DNA from: Lysobacterales bacterium
GTDB lineage: Bacteria > Pseudomonadota > Gammaproteobacteria > Xanthomonadales > Ahniellaceae
DNA: 64,000 nucleotides
Assembly (NCBI GenBank): GCA_016182785.1
Contig: JACPFU010000029.1
Location: 1-64,000 of the forward strand
Reading direction: 5' to 3'
The translations under genes and the position numbers were made by a program. Below the pieces are notes generated by a model, which was not told the origin of the DNA, did no database searches, and was given only the letters and a program-made list of their open reading frames with translations. This document shows positions 8,889 to 17,610 of the stretch, piece after piece. Each line of letters begins with the position of its first letter. The first letter of the stretch is position 1.

Positions 8889-8935
8889 TGTCCTTGGCAC
8901 TGTCCGCGCGCGTTGTCCGGCTCCGGACATTGTCC
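8889..8935. promoter_or_regulatory. Array of TGTCC sites with an inverted repeat
   Basis: TGTCC occurs at 8889, 8901, 8914 and 8930. The perfect inverted repeat TGTCCGG-CT-CCGGACA spans 8914-8929. It lies in a 260-base non-coding gap, about 70-110 bases upstream of a sigma-54-like sequence. It could be a regulator-binding cluster; no regulator gene is adjacent. Confidence 0.35.
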
Positions 8936-8999
8936 GCGCCTCCCACCCGACCACCTCCGTGTTTTCCCCGGAAACCAATGACTTGGCGACCGCCACGGC

Positions 9000-9014
9000 T
9001 GGCACGGGACGTGC
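9000..9014 (+). promoter_or_regulatory. Sigma-54-like promoter
   Basis: TGGCACG-GGAC-GTGC has the invariant GG (9001-9002) and GC (9013-9014) separated by ten bases. It differs from the consensus TGGCACG-N4-TTGC at one of the conserved positions. It lies 34 bases ahead of the ATG of a small secreted protein gene. Chance matches are not rare in GC-rich DNA. Confidence 0.4.
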
Positions 9015-9048
9015 GGCGGATACGCCAATTCCAGCCACGGAGCCGACC

Positions 9049-9285
9049 ATGTCCCACATCCACCCCATCCAACGCATCCAGGTTGCAGCGATCCTGTTCG
9101 CGGTACTCGGCGCCGCCACGCTGGCCGTCGCCGAACCGACCACTTCCGGCGCACTCGAACCCTGCGCCGATCGCGCGTCCGTCCCCAGGCCCGTGGTCGT
9201 TGCCAGTGCCGTCGCGCAGACGCGGAGTCCGTGGCGCGCGCACTTGCCTGCGGTGTTTCTGCTGCGCCGTGGGCGCCCGACTTGA
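9049..9285 (+). CDS. Small hypothetical secreted protein
   Basis: A 78-residue open frame with an ACGGAG ribosome site before the ATG. Residues 1-28 look like a signal peptide (hydrophobic core VAAILFAVLGAATLAVA, possible cleavage after AVA). The mature part is short, Ala/Arg-rich and matches no family I know. It precedes trmL by 31 bases and sits behind a sigma-54-like sequence. It could be a real small exported protein or a fortuitous frame. Confidence 0.45.
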   Translation: MSHIHPIQRIQVAAILFAVLGAATLAVAEPTTSGALEPCADRASVPRPVVVASAVAQTRSPWRAHLPAVFLLRRGRPT

Positions 9286-9316
9286 GCGTGGCGCGCGCGC
9301 CCTGCACACTGGCCCG

Positions 9317-9802
9317 ATGTGGCACGTCGTCTTGTTCCAGCCCGAGATCCCGCCGAACGCGGGCAACGTGATCCGCCTGTGCGCGAACACCGGCGCCCGG
9401 CTGCATCTGATCCGCCCGCTCGGCTTCGAGCTTGATGACGCCCGCCTGCGCCGCGCCGGCCTCGACTACCACGAGTTCGCGCGCGTCGAAGTGCATGCCG
9501 ATTTCGATGCCTTCCTGCGCGCGGCGCGACCGGCGCGCGTGTTCGCATTGAGCGCGCACGCACAGCGCTGCTACACCGAGCCGGCATTCGCTTCGGACGA
9601 TGCGTTCGTGTTCGGCCAGGAGACCCGCGGTCTGCCGGCGCCGTTGCTGGAGTCGGTGCCGCAAGCGCAACGGCTGCGCCTGCCGATGCAGCCGGGCAAT
9701 CGCAGCCTGAACCTGTCGAATGCGGTCGCGGTGGTGGTGTTCGAGGCGTGGCGGCAGTCGGGCTTCGCCGGCGCCGCGCCGAGTCCACGCGCCAACGGCT
9801 GA
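9317..9802 (+). CDS. trmL: tRNA (cytidine(34)-2'-O)-methyltransferase
   Basis: SPOUT-class enzyme that 2'-O-methylates the wobble base of leucine tRNAs using SAM. The 161-residue length fits TrmL (YibK). Signatures are the N-terminal PEIPPNAGNVIRLCANTG, the middle FGQETRGLP and the C-terminal knot RSLNLSNAVAVVVFEAWRQ. The ATG at 9317 comes seven bases after CACACT, a weak -10-like hexamer, so a leaderless message is possible. In E. coli trmL also lies near secB and gpsA, as it does here. Confidence 0.95.
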   Translation: MWHVVLFQPEIPPNAGNVIRLCANTGARLHLIRPLGFELDDARLRRAGLDYHEFARVEVHADFDAFLRAARPARVFALSAHAQRCYTEPAFASDDAFVFGQETRGLPAPLLESVPQAQRLRLPMQPGNRSLNLSNAVAVVVFEAWRQSGFAGAAPSPRANG

Positions 9803-9888
9803 GACAATTCCGGCTCAGATTGCGTACATCTGCAGCAACCGATCATTCGCGCCTCGCCAAACGGCGGGCACTTTCCAAGGAGCTTTGC

Positions 9889-10440
9889 ATGAACCTGAAG
9901 AAACTCGTCCTCACTCTCGCGCTCGCGGTTCCGTTCGCCGCCAGTGCCGAAGACCTCAGCTACTCCTACCTGCAGGCCGGCGTCACCCGCGTCGATGTCG
10001 ACGACGCCGGTTCCGAGAACGGTTACGGCTTTGGCGGCGCCGGCGCGCTGACCGACAACTGGCACGTGTTCGGCAACTATCGTTCGTACAGCGTCGACGT
10101 GCTCGGCGTCGACGCCGACGTCGACGGCTGGAACCTCGGCCTCGGCTACAACATGGGCATCAGCGACAGCCTCGACTTCGTCGGCCGCGTGTCCTACGAG
10201 AAGGCCGAGACCGACCTGTTCGACGCCAACGGCTGGGGCCTGGAAGCCGGCGTGCGCAACGCCTTCAGCAACAACTTCGAGGGCGGCATCGCACTGAAGT
10301 ACGTCGACATCGAGGACGACAACGACACCTCGGTCGAGCTCTACGGCCAGTACAAATTCGGCAACTGGGGCATCGTCGGCTCGCTGAACTTCAACAACGA
10401 CGGCAACGAGCTGTTCATCGGGCCGCGCATCAGCTTCTGA
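9889..10440 (+). CDS. Small outer-membrane beta-barrel protein
   Basis: A 183-residue protein with a clear signal peptide (residues 1-20, ending ASA), then alternating aromatic/polar strands such as WNLGLGYNMG and VELYGQYKFG. The final residue is Phe (GPRISF), the usual barrel-assembly signal. The pattern suggests an eight-stranded outer-membrane barrel. The mature protein is acidic, with many Asp and Asn in the turns. Substrate or partner is unknown. A strong AAGGAG ribosome site and a downstream terminator mark it as a single-gene unit. Confidence 0.85.
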   Translation: MNLKKLVLTLALAVPFAASAEDLSYSYLQAGVTRVDVDDAGSENGYGFGGAGALTDNWHVFGNYRSYSVDVLGVDADVDGWNLGLGYNMGISDSLDFVGRVSYEKAETDLFDANGWGLEAGVRNAFSNNFEGGIALKYVDIEDDNDTSVELYGQYKFGNWGIVGSLNFNNDGNELFIGPRISF

Positions 10441-10465
10441 TCGCGACCACGCCAGCATTGCGCAG

Positions 10466-10495
10466 AACCCGGCCCACTGGCCGGGTTCTTCGTTT
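10466..10495 (+). terminator. Intrinsic terminator after the outer-membrane barrel gene
   Basis: A nine-base-pair perfect stem AACCCGGCC/GGCCGGGTT with a CACT loop, followed by CTTCGTTT. It lies between two convergent genes and could also stop gpsA transcription arriving from the other side. Confidence 0.85.
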
Positions 10496-10499
10496 CAGC

Positions 10500-11519
10500 T
10501 CAGCGGAACAGGTAGGCCGGGTATTCCGGCTTCTGCTCGCGCGCGAGCAGGCGCTTGAGGCCTTCCTGCGGCGTGATCTGCTCGGCCAGCACGCGCTGCA
10601 CCTGCTCGCTGATCGGCAATTCGATGCCGTGGCGCTGCGCGATGCGCATGACTTCGTCGACGGTCTGCACCGACTCGACCACCTGGCCGATCTCGCGCAC
10701 CGCCTGGCGCAGGTCGACACCGCGCCCGAGCGCAAGCCCGAGGCGGCGGTTGCGCGACAGGTCACCGGTACAGGTCAGCACCAGATCGCCGACGCCGGCG
10801 AGTCCCATGATCGTCTCCGGCTTGCCGCCGATCGCGACGCACACGCGCAGCATTTCGTTCAGCCCGCGCGTGATCAGCCCGGCGCGCGCATTCAGTCCGA
10901 GCTGCATGCCGTCGGCGACACCGGTGGCCACCGCAAGCACGTTCTTCATCGCGCCGCCGAGTTCGGCACCGACCATGTCGCTGCCGGTGTAGGCGCGGAA
11001 ACTCGGGCCATGCAGGCACTGTGCGATCTGGTCGGCGAATGCCGGCGTATCGGAATGCACGGTGACCGCGGTCGGCAACCCGAGCGCCACTTCACGCGCG
11101 AACGAGGGACCGGTGACCACCGCGAGCGGCGTGCCGGCGGCAAACAGCGACGCCGCCACTTCATGCAGGAACCGGCCGGAGCCAGGTTCAAAGCCCTTGG
11201 TCGCCCAGGCCACGCCGGCCGGCACCGCGGCCCGCATGGCGGGTTCTTCGAGCAGTTCGCGGAAGGCGTGGCTCGGCGTGACGACCAGCCACAGCGGCCG
11301 CGCCGCGGCCTCAGCCAGCGAATCGGTGTACTGCAACGTGGCCGGCAGTTCGATCTCCGGCAGGTAGCGCGCGTTGCGCCGTTGCTCGCGCATCGCCGCG
11401 ATGGCGGTGGCGTCGCGTCCCCACAGCAGGGTCTCGACGCCATGCCGTGCGAGCACGGCGGCCAGCGCCGTGCCCCAGGAACCGGCCCCGAAGACGCTGA
11501 TGGATACGCTATGCGGCAT
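10500..11519 (-). CDS. gpsA: Glycerol-3-phosphate dehydrogenase [NAD(P)+]
   Basis: Reduces dihydroxyacetone phosphate to sn-glycerol 3-phosphate, the backbone of phospholipids. The 339-residue protein begins with the Rossmann motif [12 protein letters not shown]. It has the conserved [12 protein letters not shown] and [13 protein letters not shown] segments with the catalytic lysine, and the C-terminal [14 protein letters not shown]. The ATG at 11519 is the first that fits the fold; upstream codons in frame are not protein-like. secB lies upstream in the same direction, as in E. coli. Confidence 0.97.
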   Translation of the reverse strand: MPHSVSISVFGAGSWGTALAAVLARHGVETLLWGRDATAIAAMREQRRNARYLPEIELPATLQYTDSLAEAAARPLWLVVTPSHAFRELLEEPAMRAAVPAGVAWATKGFEPGSGRFLHEVAASLFAAGTPLAVVTGPSFAREVALGLPTAVTVHSDTPAFADQIAQCLHGPSFRAYTGSDMVGAELGGAMKNVLAVATGVADGMQLGLNARAGLITRGLNEMLRVCVAIGGKPETIMGLAGVGDLVLTCTGDLSRNRRLGLALGRGVDLRQAVREIGQVVESVQTVDEVMRIAQRHGIELPISEQVQRVLAEQITPQEGLKRLLAREQKPEYPAYLFR

Positions 11520-11568
11520 CGGACCCCCGGGCGCGCGAAACGCCCCGGCGGACCGGGGCGGGCGGATC

Positions 11569-12063
11569 TCAGGCGGCGGCTTCGGCCGGCTGTTCCTGCG
11601 CGCGACGGCGCATCGATTCGGCGTAGATCTGGTCGAAGTTGACCGGCTGCAGCATGAACGGCGGGAAGCCGCCATCGAGCACCAGGCCCGAGATCGCCTG
11701 ACGCGCGTACGGGAACAGCGTGGTCGGGCAGAAGGTGCCGAGGATGCCGTGCAGGTTGGGCTGGTCGAAGCCGATCAGACCGAAGATGCCGGCCTGCTGG
11801 ACTTCGGCGAGGTAGGCGGTCTTGTCGCCGACCTTGCAGGTCAGGGTCACGGTGAGCGTGACTTCGTAAACGTTCTCGCCCAGCGTCTGCACCTTCTGGT
11901 TCAGGCTCAGCTGGATGTTCGGCTGACCCGGGTCCTGGAAGATCATCGGTGCATTCGGCGCCTCGAACGAAGCGTCCTTGACGTAGATCTTCTGGATGGC
12001 GACCTGCGCCATCTGCTGCTGCGGTTCGGCGGCGCCGTTGGCGACGGGTGCGGTATCGGTCAT
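11569..12063 (-). CDS. secB: Protein-export chaperone SecB
   Basis: Cytoplasmic tetrameric chaperone that holds preproteins unfolded and delivers them to SecA. The 164-residue protein shows the hallmark segments [34 protein letters not shown] and [20 protein letters not shown]. It sits between a rhodanese gene and gpsA on the same strand. This matches the E. coli yibN-grxC-secB-gpsA order with grxC absent. Confidence 0.98.
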   Translation of the reverse strand: MTDTAPVANGAAEPQQQMAQVAIQKIYVKDASFEAPNAPMIFQDPGQPNIQLSLNQKVQTLGENVYEVTLTVTLTCKVGDKTAYLAEVQQAGIFGLIGFDQPNLHGILGTFCPTTLFPYARQAISGLVLDGGFPPFMLQPVNFDQIYAESMRRRAQEQPAEAAA

Positions 12064-12162
12064 TGCAGACTCCGGTGGAAAGGTCGGAAAAAAGGGCGCG
12101 GATTATTCCACGCCGGGGCCAATCAGGCGAGCCGGCCCGGCAATCCCATGGAAATGAACGTC

Positions 12163-12600
12163 TTAGGCCTTGCCCTTGGCCAGCGGCAGGTCGGCCCCGG
12201 TCCAGCTGGCGAGGCCGCCATCAAGCCAGTGCACCTTGCTGAAACCGGCCGCCGACAACTTGGCGCAGGCCCCAGCCGAAGTCTGGCCACTCTTGCAGAC
12301 CACGATCACCGGCAGCTCCTTCACCTTGGCCAGGTCCTTGTGCTCGGGGTCGAACTGCGCCATCGCCACGTGGCGTGAGCCGGCGATGTGTCCGGCCTCG
12401 AATTCCGCGATCGCGGAAACATCGACCAGCAAGGCGCCTTCGCGGTTCACCAGACGGGTGAGCTCGGCCGGCGCAATCGCCTTGTAGCGGCGCGTCAGGC
12501 TCGAGAACTCGCTCGAGACCAGCATCAGCGCGACCAGCAGGAACAGGGTGACGAGGATGAAATGATTGCCGATGAATTCGGGCAGGCGTTCAAGAAACAC
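12163..12600 (-). CDS. Membrane-anchored rhodanese-like protein (YibN type)
   Basis: A 145-residue protein with one N-terminal transmembrane helix (about residues 13-30) and a single rhodanese domain (about 45-140). The active-site loop VVCKSGQTS keeps the catalytic cysteine, so sulfur transfer is possible. The position next to secB and gpsA equals that of YibN in E. coli, whose role is linked to the envelope but not fully settled. The gap to secB is about 100 bases, so a shared transcript is plausible. Confidence 0.9.
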   Translation of the reverse strand: MFLERLPEFIGNHFILVTLFLLVALMLVSSEFSSLTRRYKAIAPAELTRLVNREGALLVDVSAIAEFEAGHIAGSRHVAMAQFDPEHKDLAKVKELPVIVVCKSGQTSAGACAKLSAAGFSKVHWLDGGLASWTGADLPLAKGKA

Positions 12601-12689
12601 GGTTCGCTCCAGCGCGAGGGCCGGCGATTATCGTCGAGCCGGCGCCGATCGCCAAACGCCGCACCCGGCCGCGGTGCCTGACCGCCCGC

Positions 12690-13853
12690 CTACAGCGTCG
12701 CCAACGCCAGGAACAGGTTCAGCACGACACCGAAGGTGAGCAGGAACATGTAGCAGTTGCCGAGCAGGAAGTACTTCCACAGCGTCATCGGCCAGCCCTG
12801 GCCATAGATGCGCTTCTGCGCGACCAGCAGGTACAGCGGAATCCAGATCCACAACAGCACGCCGAGCACGCCGAACAGGCGCGGCAGCAACGGCAACCCC
12901 GCGCTCCAGCCGGCCAGCAGCGAGAGCAGCACCTGCAGCAGGATCGCCAGGCACAGGAAGCTGTGGCTGTGCAGCGCCACGATCAGGTGCTCCATGAACA
13001 GGCGCCGCTTGAACAGGTAGAACAGCTTCAGCAGCAGCGCGAACAGCGGCAGGATCAGCAGCAGCGCCTGCGGTGCAACGCCGAAAATGGTCGCGACGAA
13101 CTTCGCCGGGTGCTTCTCGGCTTCCAGCCCGTTGGCGATCAGCGCACCGATCTTGCGGTTCAGCCATGCGTTCATCGCGTCGCTGGCCCAGCCGATGCGC
13201 ACCGGGTTGTCCAACGGGTGCCACGGCGAATCGCCCCCGATGCGGATGCCGCGCGGGTTCGGCTGCGCCGCGGTGACCTCCGACGGCGGTCGTTCGCCGA
13301 CCTTGAGGCCACGCTCCAGCCACAGTTCGCTGCGTTCGCGCTCCTCCTCGAAGCCGGCGCGCACGCCTTCGCGCAGCGCGGCAAAGGCGGCGTCGGGCAT
13401 GCTGCCGCGCCGCGGTTCCAACTCGGCCAGCGCCGCGCGTTCGTCGGCATCGATGTCGGAGAGCGCGCGCACCGGCGCGTCCCCGCCATCGAAGCGGACG
13501 AGGCGCTGGTCGTCGCCCACCTCGGAAACCGCCGCCACCGCGAAGAACGCGATCACCGACAGGAACACATACAGGCGCAGCGGCGTCACGTAGCGCGTGC
13601 GCCGACCGGCGAAGTACTCGTTGCTGAGGAATCCCGGCCGCGCGAACAGCGGCCACAGCGTGCGCAGCGTGCGCGAGTCGAGGTTGAAGACGCTGTCGAA
13701 GAAATCCGCCATCAGCCCGGACAGGTGCCGGATCATGCCCTTGCGCGGCTGCCCGCAGGCATGACAGAACTCGCCCAGCATCGGCGTGTCGCAATTGGCG
13801 CACAGCGGCTGCGCGCGCGCGACCTCCTGCTGGATTTCCGTGGTTTCCGTCAT
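12690..13853 (-). CDS. DUF3667 zinc-ribbon membrane protein
   Basis: A 387-residue protein with an N-terminal zinc ribbon (CANC...CHACG, about residues 18-34), then the DUF3667-like segment SVFNLDSRTLRTLWPLFARP. It has at least five hydrophobic helices, one near residue 95 and four clustered in the C-terminal half. An acidic loop of about 130 residues separates the first helix from the rest. The molecular function of this family is unknown. It is divergent from the MATE exporter gene, with 65 bases between starts. Confidence 0.85.
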   Translation of the reverse strand: MTETTEIQQEVARAQPLCANCDTPMLGEFCHACGQPRKGMIRHLSGLMADFFDSVFNLDSRTLRTLWPLFARPGFLSNEYFAGRRTRYVTPLRLYVFLSVIAFFAVAAVSEVGDDQRLVRFDGGDAPVRALSDIDADERAALAELEPRRGSMPDAAFAALREGVRAGFEEERERSELWLERGLKVGERPPSEVTAAQPNPRGIRIGGDSPWHPLDNPVRIGWASDAMNAWLNRKIGALIANGLEAEKHPAKFVATIFGVAPQALLLILPLFALLLKLFYLFKRRLFMEHLIVALHSHSFLCLAILLQVLLSLLAGWSAGLPLLPRLFGVLGVLLWIWIPLYLLVAQKRIYGQGWPMTLWKYFLLGNCYMFLLTFGVVLNLFLALATL

Positions 13854-13918
13854 CGCGACGCCTGCACCCGACACTTCCGCCCTAAGATAGAGCGCTTTGC
13901 GATCAGGCGACAACGCCC

Positions 13919-15322
13919 ATGCTGGGGACCAGGCAATTTCGCGGGGAGCTTGGCGAGGTCGCGCGACTGGCGCTGCCGCTGGTCGTCGGGCAACTGCTGG
14001 CGATGCTGATGAACGTGATCGACACCGTGCTCGGCGGCCACCATGGCGCGCACACGCTGGCGGTGATCGCCGTTGGCAGCGCGGTTTGGTCGCTGGTGCT
14101 GATCTGCTGCATCGGCCTGTTGTTTGCAATTCCGCCGAACGTGGCGCAGCGCGATGGCGCCGGGCGACGCGACGAGATCGCGCCGCTGTTCAGCCAGGCG
14201 CTGTGGATTGCCTGGGCGATCGGCCTGGTGCTGCTGGTCGCGTTGCGTTCGGCCGGGACGCTGCTGGATGCGATGCAGGTCGACGCGTCGTTGCGTGCCG
14301 ACACCGCGGCCTTCCTGCGTGCTGCTTCCTGGGGCGCGCCGGCGCTGGCCAGCTTCTTCGCGCTGCGCTTCTTCTGCGAGGGCCTCGGTTATGCCCGAGC
14401 CACGCTCTATTTCAGCCTGCTCGGGGTACTGGCGCTGCTGCCGCTCGGCTACGCACTGATCTTCGGTCGCTTCGGCTTCGCCGAACATGGCGCCGTCGGC
14501 GCCGGCATGGCGCTCGCGTTCACGGTGTGGTTGCAGGCGATTGCGATGGCGCTGTTCGTGCTGCGCCATCCGCGCTTCGCCGATCTGCACCTGCTGCGCG
14601 GCTTCACCTGGCCGCGCTGGCAGGTGATCCGCGAACTGCTTGGCCTCGGCCTGCCGATCGCGTTCATGATCCTGATGGAAGGATCGCTGTTCGTGGTCGC
14701 CGCACTGCTGATCGGTTCGCTCGGAGCCAATGCGGTGGCCAGCCACCAAATCGCGATCAACGTCGCCTCGGTCACCTTCATGGTCCCGCTCGGCATCGGC
14801 ATGGCCACCACCGTGCGCGTCGGCCATGCCGTCGGCGCCGGCGATGCCGCGCGCATGCGGGCCGCCGCCGCCGCCGGTCTGCTGCTCGCGCTCGCCGCGC
14901 AGTTGCTCTCGGCGACTTCGCTGGCGCTGTTCGCAGCGCCGATCGCGGCGCTGTACACGGGCGATGTCGTGGTCGCCGGGCTGGCCGCGCAGCTGATGCT
15001 GCTCGCGGCGGTGTTCCAGTTCTCCGACGGCCTGCAGGTGGTCGCGGCGTCGGCGCTGCGCGGGCTCAAGGACGCGCGCGTGCCGGCGCTGCTGACCGCC
15101 ATCGCCTACTGGGGCATCGGCATGACGCTCGGCTGGTACTGCACCTTCCGGCTCGGACGCGGGGCTCCCGGCATGTGGCTCGGACTGATCGCCGGACTGA
15201 CCGCGGCCGCGACGTTGCTGCTCGCGCGGCTGTGGCTGCGCCTGCGCGCGCTCGGGCGCACCCTGTCCCTTCCGGCCGATGCCGCCGACCCTGCCGCCGT
15301 GCTTGAATCCGCCGGGCATTGA
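13919..15322 (+). CDS. MATE family multidrug exporter (NorM-like)
   Basis: A 467-residue inner-membrane protein with about 12 hydrophobic helices in two MatE halves. The N-terminal RLALPLVVGQLLAMLMNVID and the middle GLGLPIAFMILMEGSLF are typical of the NorM branch, which exchanges cations for drugs or metabolites. The length is slightly above the family average. The start at 13919 has no obvious ribosome site. sppA follows 34 bases downstream and could be co-transcribed. Confidence 0.92.
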   Translation: MLGTRQFRGELGEVARLALPLVVGQLLAMLMNVIDTVLGGHHGAHTLAVIAVGSAVWSLVLICCIGLLFAIPPNVAQRDGAGRRDEIAPLFSQALWIAWAIGLVLLVALRSAGTLLDAMQVDASLRADTAAFLRAASWGAPALASFFALRFFCEGLGYARATLYFSLLGVLALLPLGYALIFGRFGFAEHGAVGAGMALAFTVWLQAIAMALFVLRHPRFADLHLLRGFTWPRWQVIRELLGLGLPIAFMILMEGSLFVVAALLIGSLGANAVASHQIAINVASVTFMVPLGIGMATTVRVGHAVGAGDAARMRAAAAAGLLLALAAQLLSATSLALFAAPIAALYTGDVVVAGLAAQLMLLAAVFQFSDGLQVVAASALRGLKDARVPALLTAIAYWGIGMTLGWYCTFRLGRGAPGMWLGLIAGLTAAATLLLARLWLRLRALGRTLSLPADAADPAAVLESAGH

Positions 15323-15356
15323 CCACACGCTGTCGCCATCTTCCCTGGAAACCGCA

Positions 15357-17219
15357 ATGAACCCTCCCCAGAAAGGCCCGATCCGCCGCTTTTTCGGCGG
15401 GATTTTCCATGCCGTCGACCTCACCCGTCGGCTGCTGCTGAATGCCGTCTTCCTCGTGTTCGTGTTGATCGTGCTGGTGGCGATCCTCGCCGGCGGCGAG
15501 GGACCGCTGCAGCAGAAGACCACGCTGGTGCTCGATCCGCAGGGCCTGATCGTCGAGCAATTCAGCGCCGAACCGCTCGATCGCGCGCTCGGCGAAACGC
15601 TCGGCGAACCGGTGCGGGAGACGCGCATGCGTGATCTGACGCGTGCGCTTGAAGCCGCCGCGACCGACGCCAACATCAGCCAAGTGCTGCTCGTCACCCA
15701 CGGCATCGGCGGCATCGGCCCGGCCAGCACGCGCGAACTGGCCGCGGCGCTGCGTGCGTTCCGCAAGTCCGGCAAGAAGCTCTATGCCTACGCCGATGGC
15801 TACGAGCAGCGCGGCTACCTGCTCGCGGCGCAGGCCGACGAGGTGCTGCTGCACCCGCAGGGCGCGGTGCTGCTGGAAGGCCTCGGTCGCTACCGCACCT
15901 ACTTCAAGGAAGCCTTCGACAAGTTCGGCATCGAGGCCCACTTGTTCCGCGTCGGCGAATACAAGTCCGCCGGCGAGCCCTACATCCGCGCCGATTCCTC
16001 GCCCGAGGCCGACGAGGCCGACCTGCACTGGATGAACGACGTCTGGTCGCGTCACCTCGCCGACATCGCCGAGGCGCGCAAGCTCGACGTGGCGACGCTC
16101 AAGGCGCAGATCGACGACTACGTCGCGCAGCTGCACGCCGCCGGGGGCGATCTCGCCAAGCTCGCGCTGTCGCAGGGACTGGTCGACGTGCTGGTCACGC
16201 GCGACGAGCTCGAGGCGCGACTCGCCGCCAGCGGCGCCGTCGGCGAAGACGAGCATGGCTTCCGCCAGATCGGTTTCCTCGACTACGTGCAGCGCGTCGA
16301 CGCGCTGCCGCAGCTGCCGGGGCGGCCGACGGTCGCGATCGTCGTCGCCGAAGGCGAGATCGTCGATGGCAAGCGCGAGCCCGGCACCGTCGGCGGCGAG
16401 AGCACCAGCGCGCTGCTGCGCGAAGCGCGCGAGGACGAGGACGTCAAGGCGGTGGTGCTGCGTGTCGACTCCCCCGGCGGCAGCGTGTTCCCGTCCGAAC
16501 TGATCCGTCGCGAAGTCGAACTGACCCGCGCCGCCGGCAAGCCGGTGGTGGTGTCGATGGGCGACCTGGCCGCGTCCGGCGGCTACTGGATCTCGATGAA
16601 CGCGGATCGCATCTACGCCGACCCGAGCACGATCACCGGGTCGATCGGCATCTTCGGCCTGTTCTTCAACGTGCCCGAGGCGATGAACAAGCTCGGCCTG
16701 CACACCGATGGCGTCGGCACCACCTGGCTCGCCGGCGCCTTCGATCCGGCGCGCCCGCTCGACCCGCGCGTCGGCGAGATGATCCAGGACGTGCTGAATG
16801 CCGGCTACCGCGACTTCACCACCAAGGTCGCCGCGGCGCGCGAGCAAGACGTCGCGGCAATCGACGCCATCGCCCGCGGCCGCGTCTGGAGCGGCGCGCA
16901 GGCCAAGCAGCACGGGCTGGTCGATGAATTCGGTGGACTCAAGGCCGCCATCGCCGATGCCGCCAAGCGCGCCAAGCTCGGCAAGGACCACGTCACCCGC
17001 TACGTCGAGGACCAGCCGAGCTTCTTCGAGAGCATGCTGATCGAGGCCTCGCGCTCCGGTGCCAGCGCACTGCTGCGCGAACAGGGACTGCTGACGCCGC
17101 TGGCGTTGCTGCACGCGCCCGCGCGCAGCGACCTCGATCGGCTGCAGCGCCTGATGCAGCCGCAGCGCAGCGGCCTGCCGATCTCGATCCAGGCGCACTG
17201 CGAGTGCGGCGTGCGCTGA
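15357..17219 (+). CDS. sppA: Signal peptide peptidase SppA, 67K type
   Basis: Inner-membrane serine protease that degrades cleaved signal peptides on the periplasmic side. The 620-residue protein has one N-terminal membrane helix (about residues 28-50) and two S49 domains. The catalytic lysine is expected in VGEYKSAGEPY and the nucleophile serine in GDLAASGGYW, so the Ser-Lys dyad is present across the tandem domains. The length fits the long SppA form. The ATG at 15357 is preferred over in-frame codons upstream, which lack membrane-protein character. Confidence 0.94.
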   Translation: MNPPQKGPIRRFFGGIFHAVDLTRRLLLNAVFLVFVLIVLVAILAGGEGPLQQKTTLVLDPQGLIVEQFSAEPLDRALGETLGEPVRETRMRDLTRALEAAATDANISQVLLVTHGIGGIGPASTRELAAALRAFRKSGKKLYAYADGYEQRGYLLAAQADEVLLHPQGAVLLEGLGRYRTYFKEAFDKFGIEAHLFRVGEYKSAGEPYIRADSSPEADEADLHWMNDVWSRHLADIAEARKLDVATLKAQIDDYVAQLHAAGGDLAKLALSQGLVDVLVTRDELEARLAASGAVGEDEHGFRQIGFLDYVQRVDALPQLPGRPTVAIVVAEGEIVDGKREPGTVGGESTSALLREAREDEDVKAVVLRVDSPGGSVFPSELIRREVELTRAAGKPVVVSMGDLAASGGYWISMNADRIYADPSTITGSIGIFGLFFNVPEAMNKLGLHTDGVGTTWLAGAFDPARPLDPRVGEMIQDVLNAGYRDFTTKVAAAREQDVAAIDAIARGRVWSGAQAKQHGLVDEFGGLKAAIADAAKRAKLGKDHVTRYVEDQPSFFESMLIEASRSGASALLREQGLLTPLALLHAPARSDLDRLQRLMQPQRSGLPISIQAHCECGVR

Positions 17220-17290
17220 GCAGCGCGCATTCAGCGTCGGCCACGCGCCGCGGGCTATGCTCGCGGCGCATTCACACCAAGGAGTTGCCC

Positions 17291-17605
17291 ATGCGTTTGC
17301 CGATCCTGTTCGCGCTGTCGTTGCCCCTGCTCGCTGCGGGTTGCACCTGGGTGGAGCCGGATGCCGGCGGCCGCGAAGTGCAGGTCGCCTACGGCAAGAA
17401 CCTCGGTGCGTGCACCGCCAAGGGCGACATCACGGTGTCGGTGAAGCACAAGGTCGGCTTGTACCGGCGCAATGAACTCAAGGTGCGCGATGAACTGGAA
17501 TCGCTGGCACGCAACGAGGCCGCGCGCCTCGGCGCCGACACCATCCAGGCGGCGGATGAGCCGCTGAACGGCGAACAGCGCTTCGGCGCCTACGACTGCC
17601 GCTGA
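17291..17605 (+). CDS. DUF4156-type lipoprotein
   Basis: A 104-residue protein with a lipoprotein signal peptide. The lipobox LLAAGC places the lipidated cysteine at about residue 18. The mature part (VAYGKNLGACTAKGDITVSVK, LESLARNEAARLGADTI) fits the DUF4156/RcsF-like fold family, with three further cysteines that may pair. It is probably an envelope lipoprotein of unknown role. An AAGGAG ribosome site precedes the start. Confidence 0.87.
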   Translation: MRLPILFALSLPLLAAGCTWVEPDAGGREVQVAYGKNLGACTAKGDITVSVKHKVGLYRRNELKVRDELESLARNEAARLGADTIQAADEPLNGEQRFGAYDCR

Positions 17606-17610
17606 GACGC

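Noticed and set aside
8895..8911. A second sigma-54-like element, TTGGCACTGTCCGCGC
   Set aside because: It has GG-N10-GC spacing but lacks the TTGC part, so it matches far less well than the element at 9000.
15066..17198. A 710-codon minus-strand frame over sppA
   Set aside because: It is antisense to sppA, which has complete catalytic motifs; the antisense translation shows no known fold.
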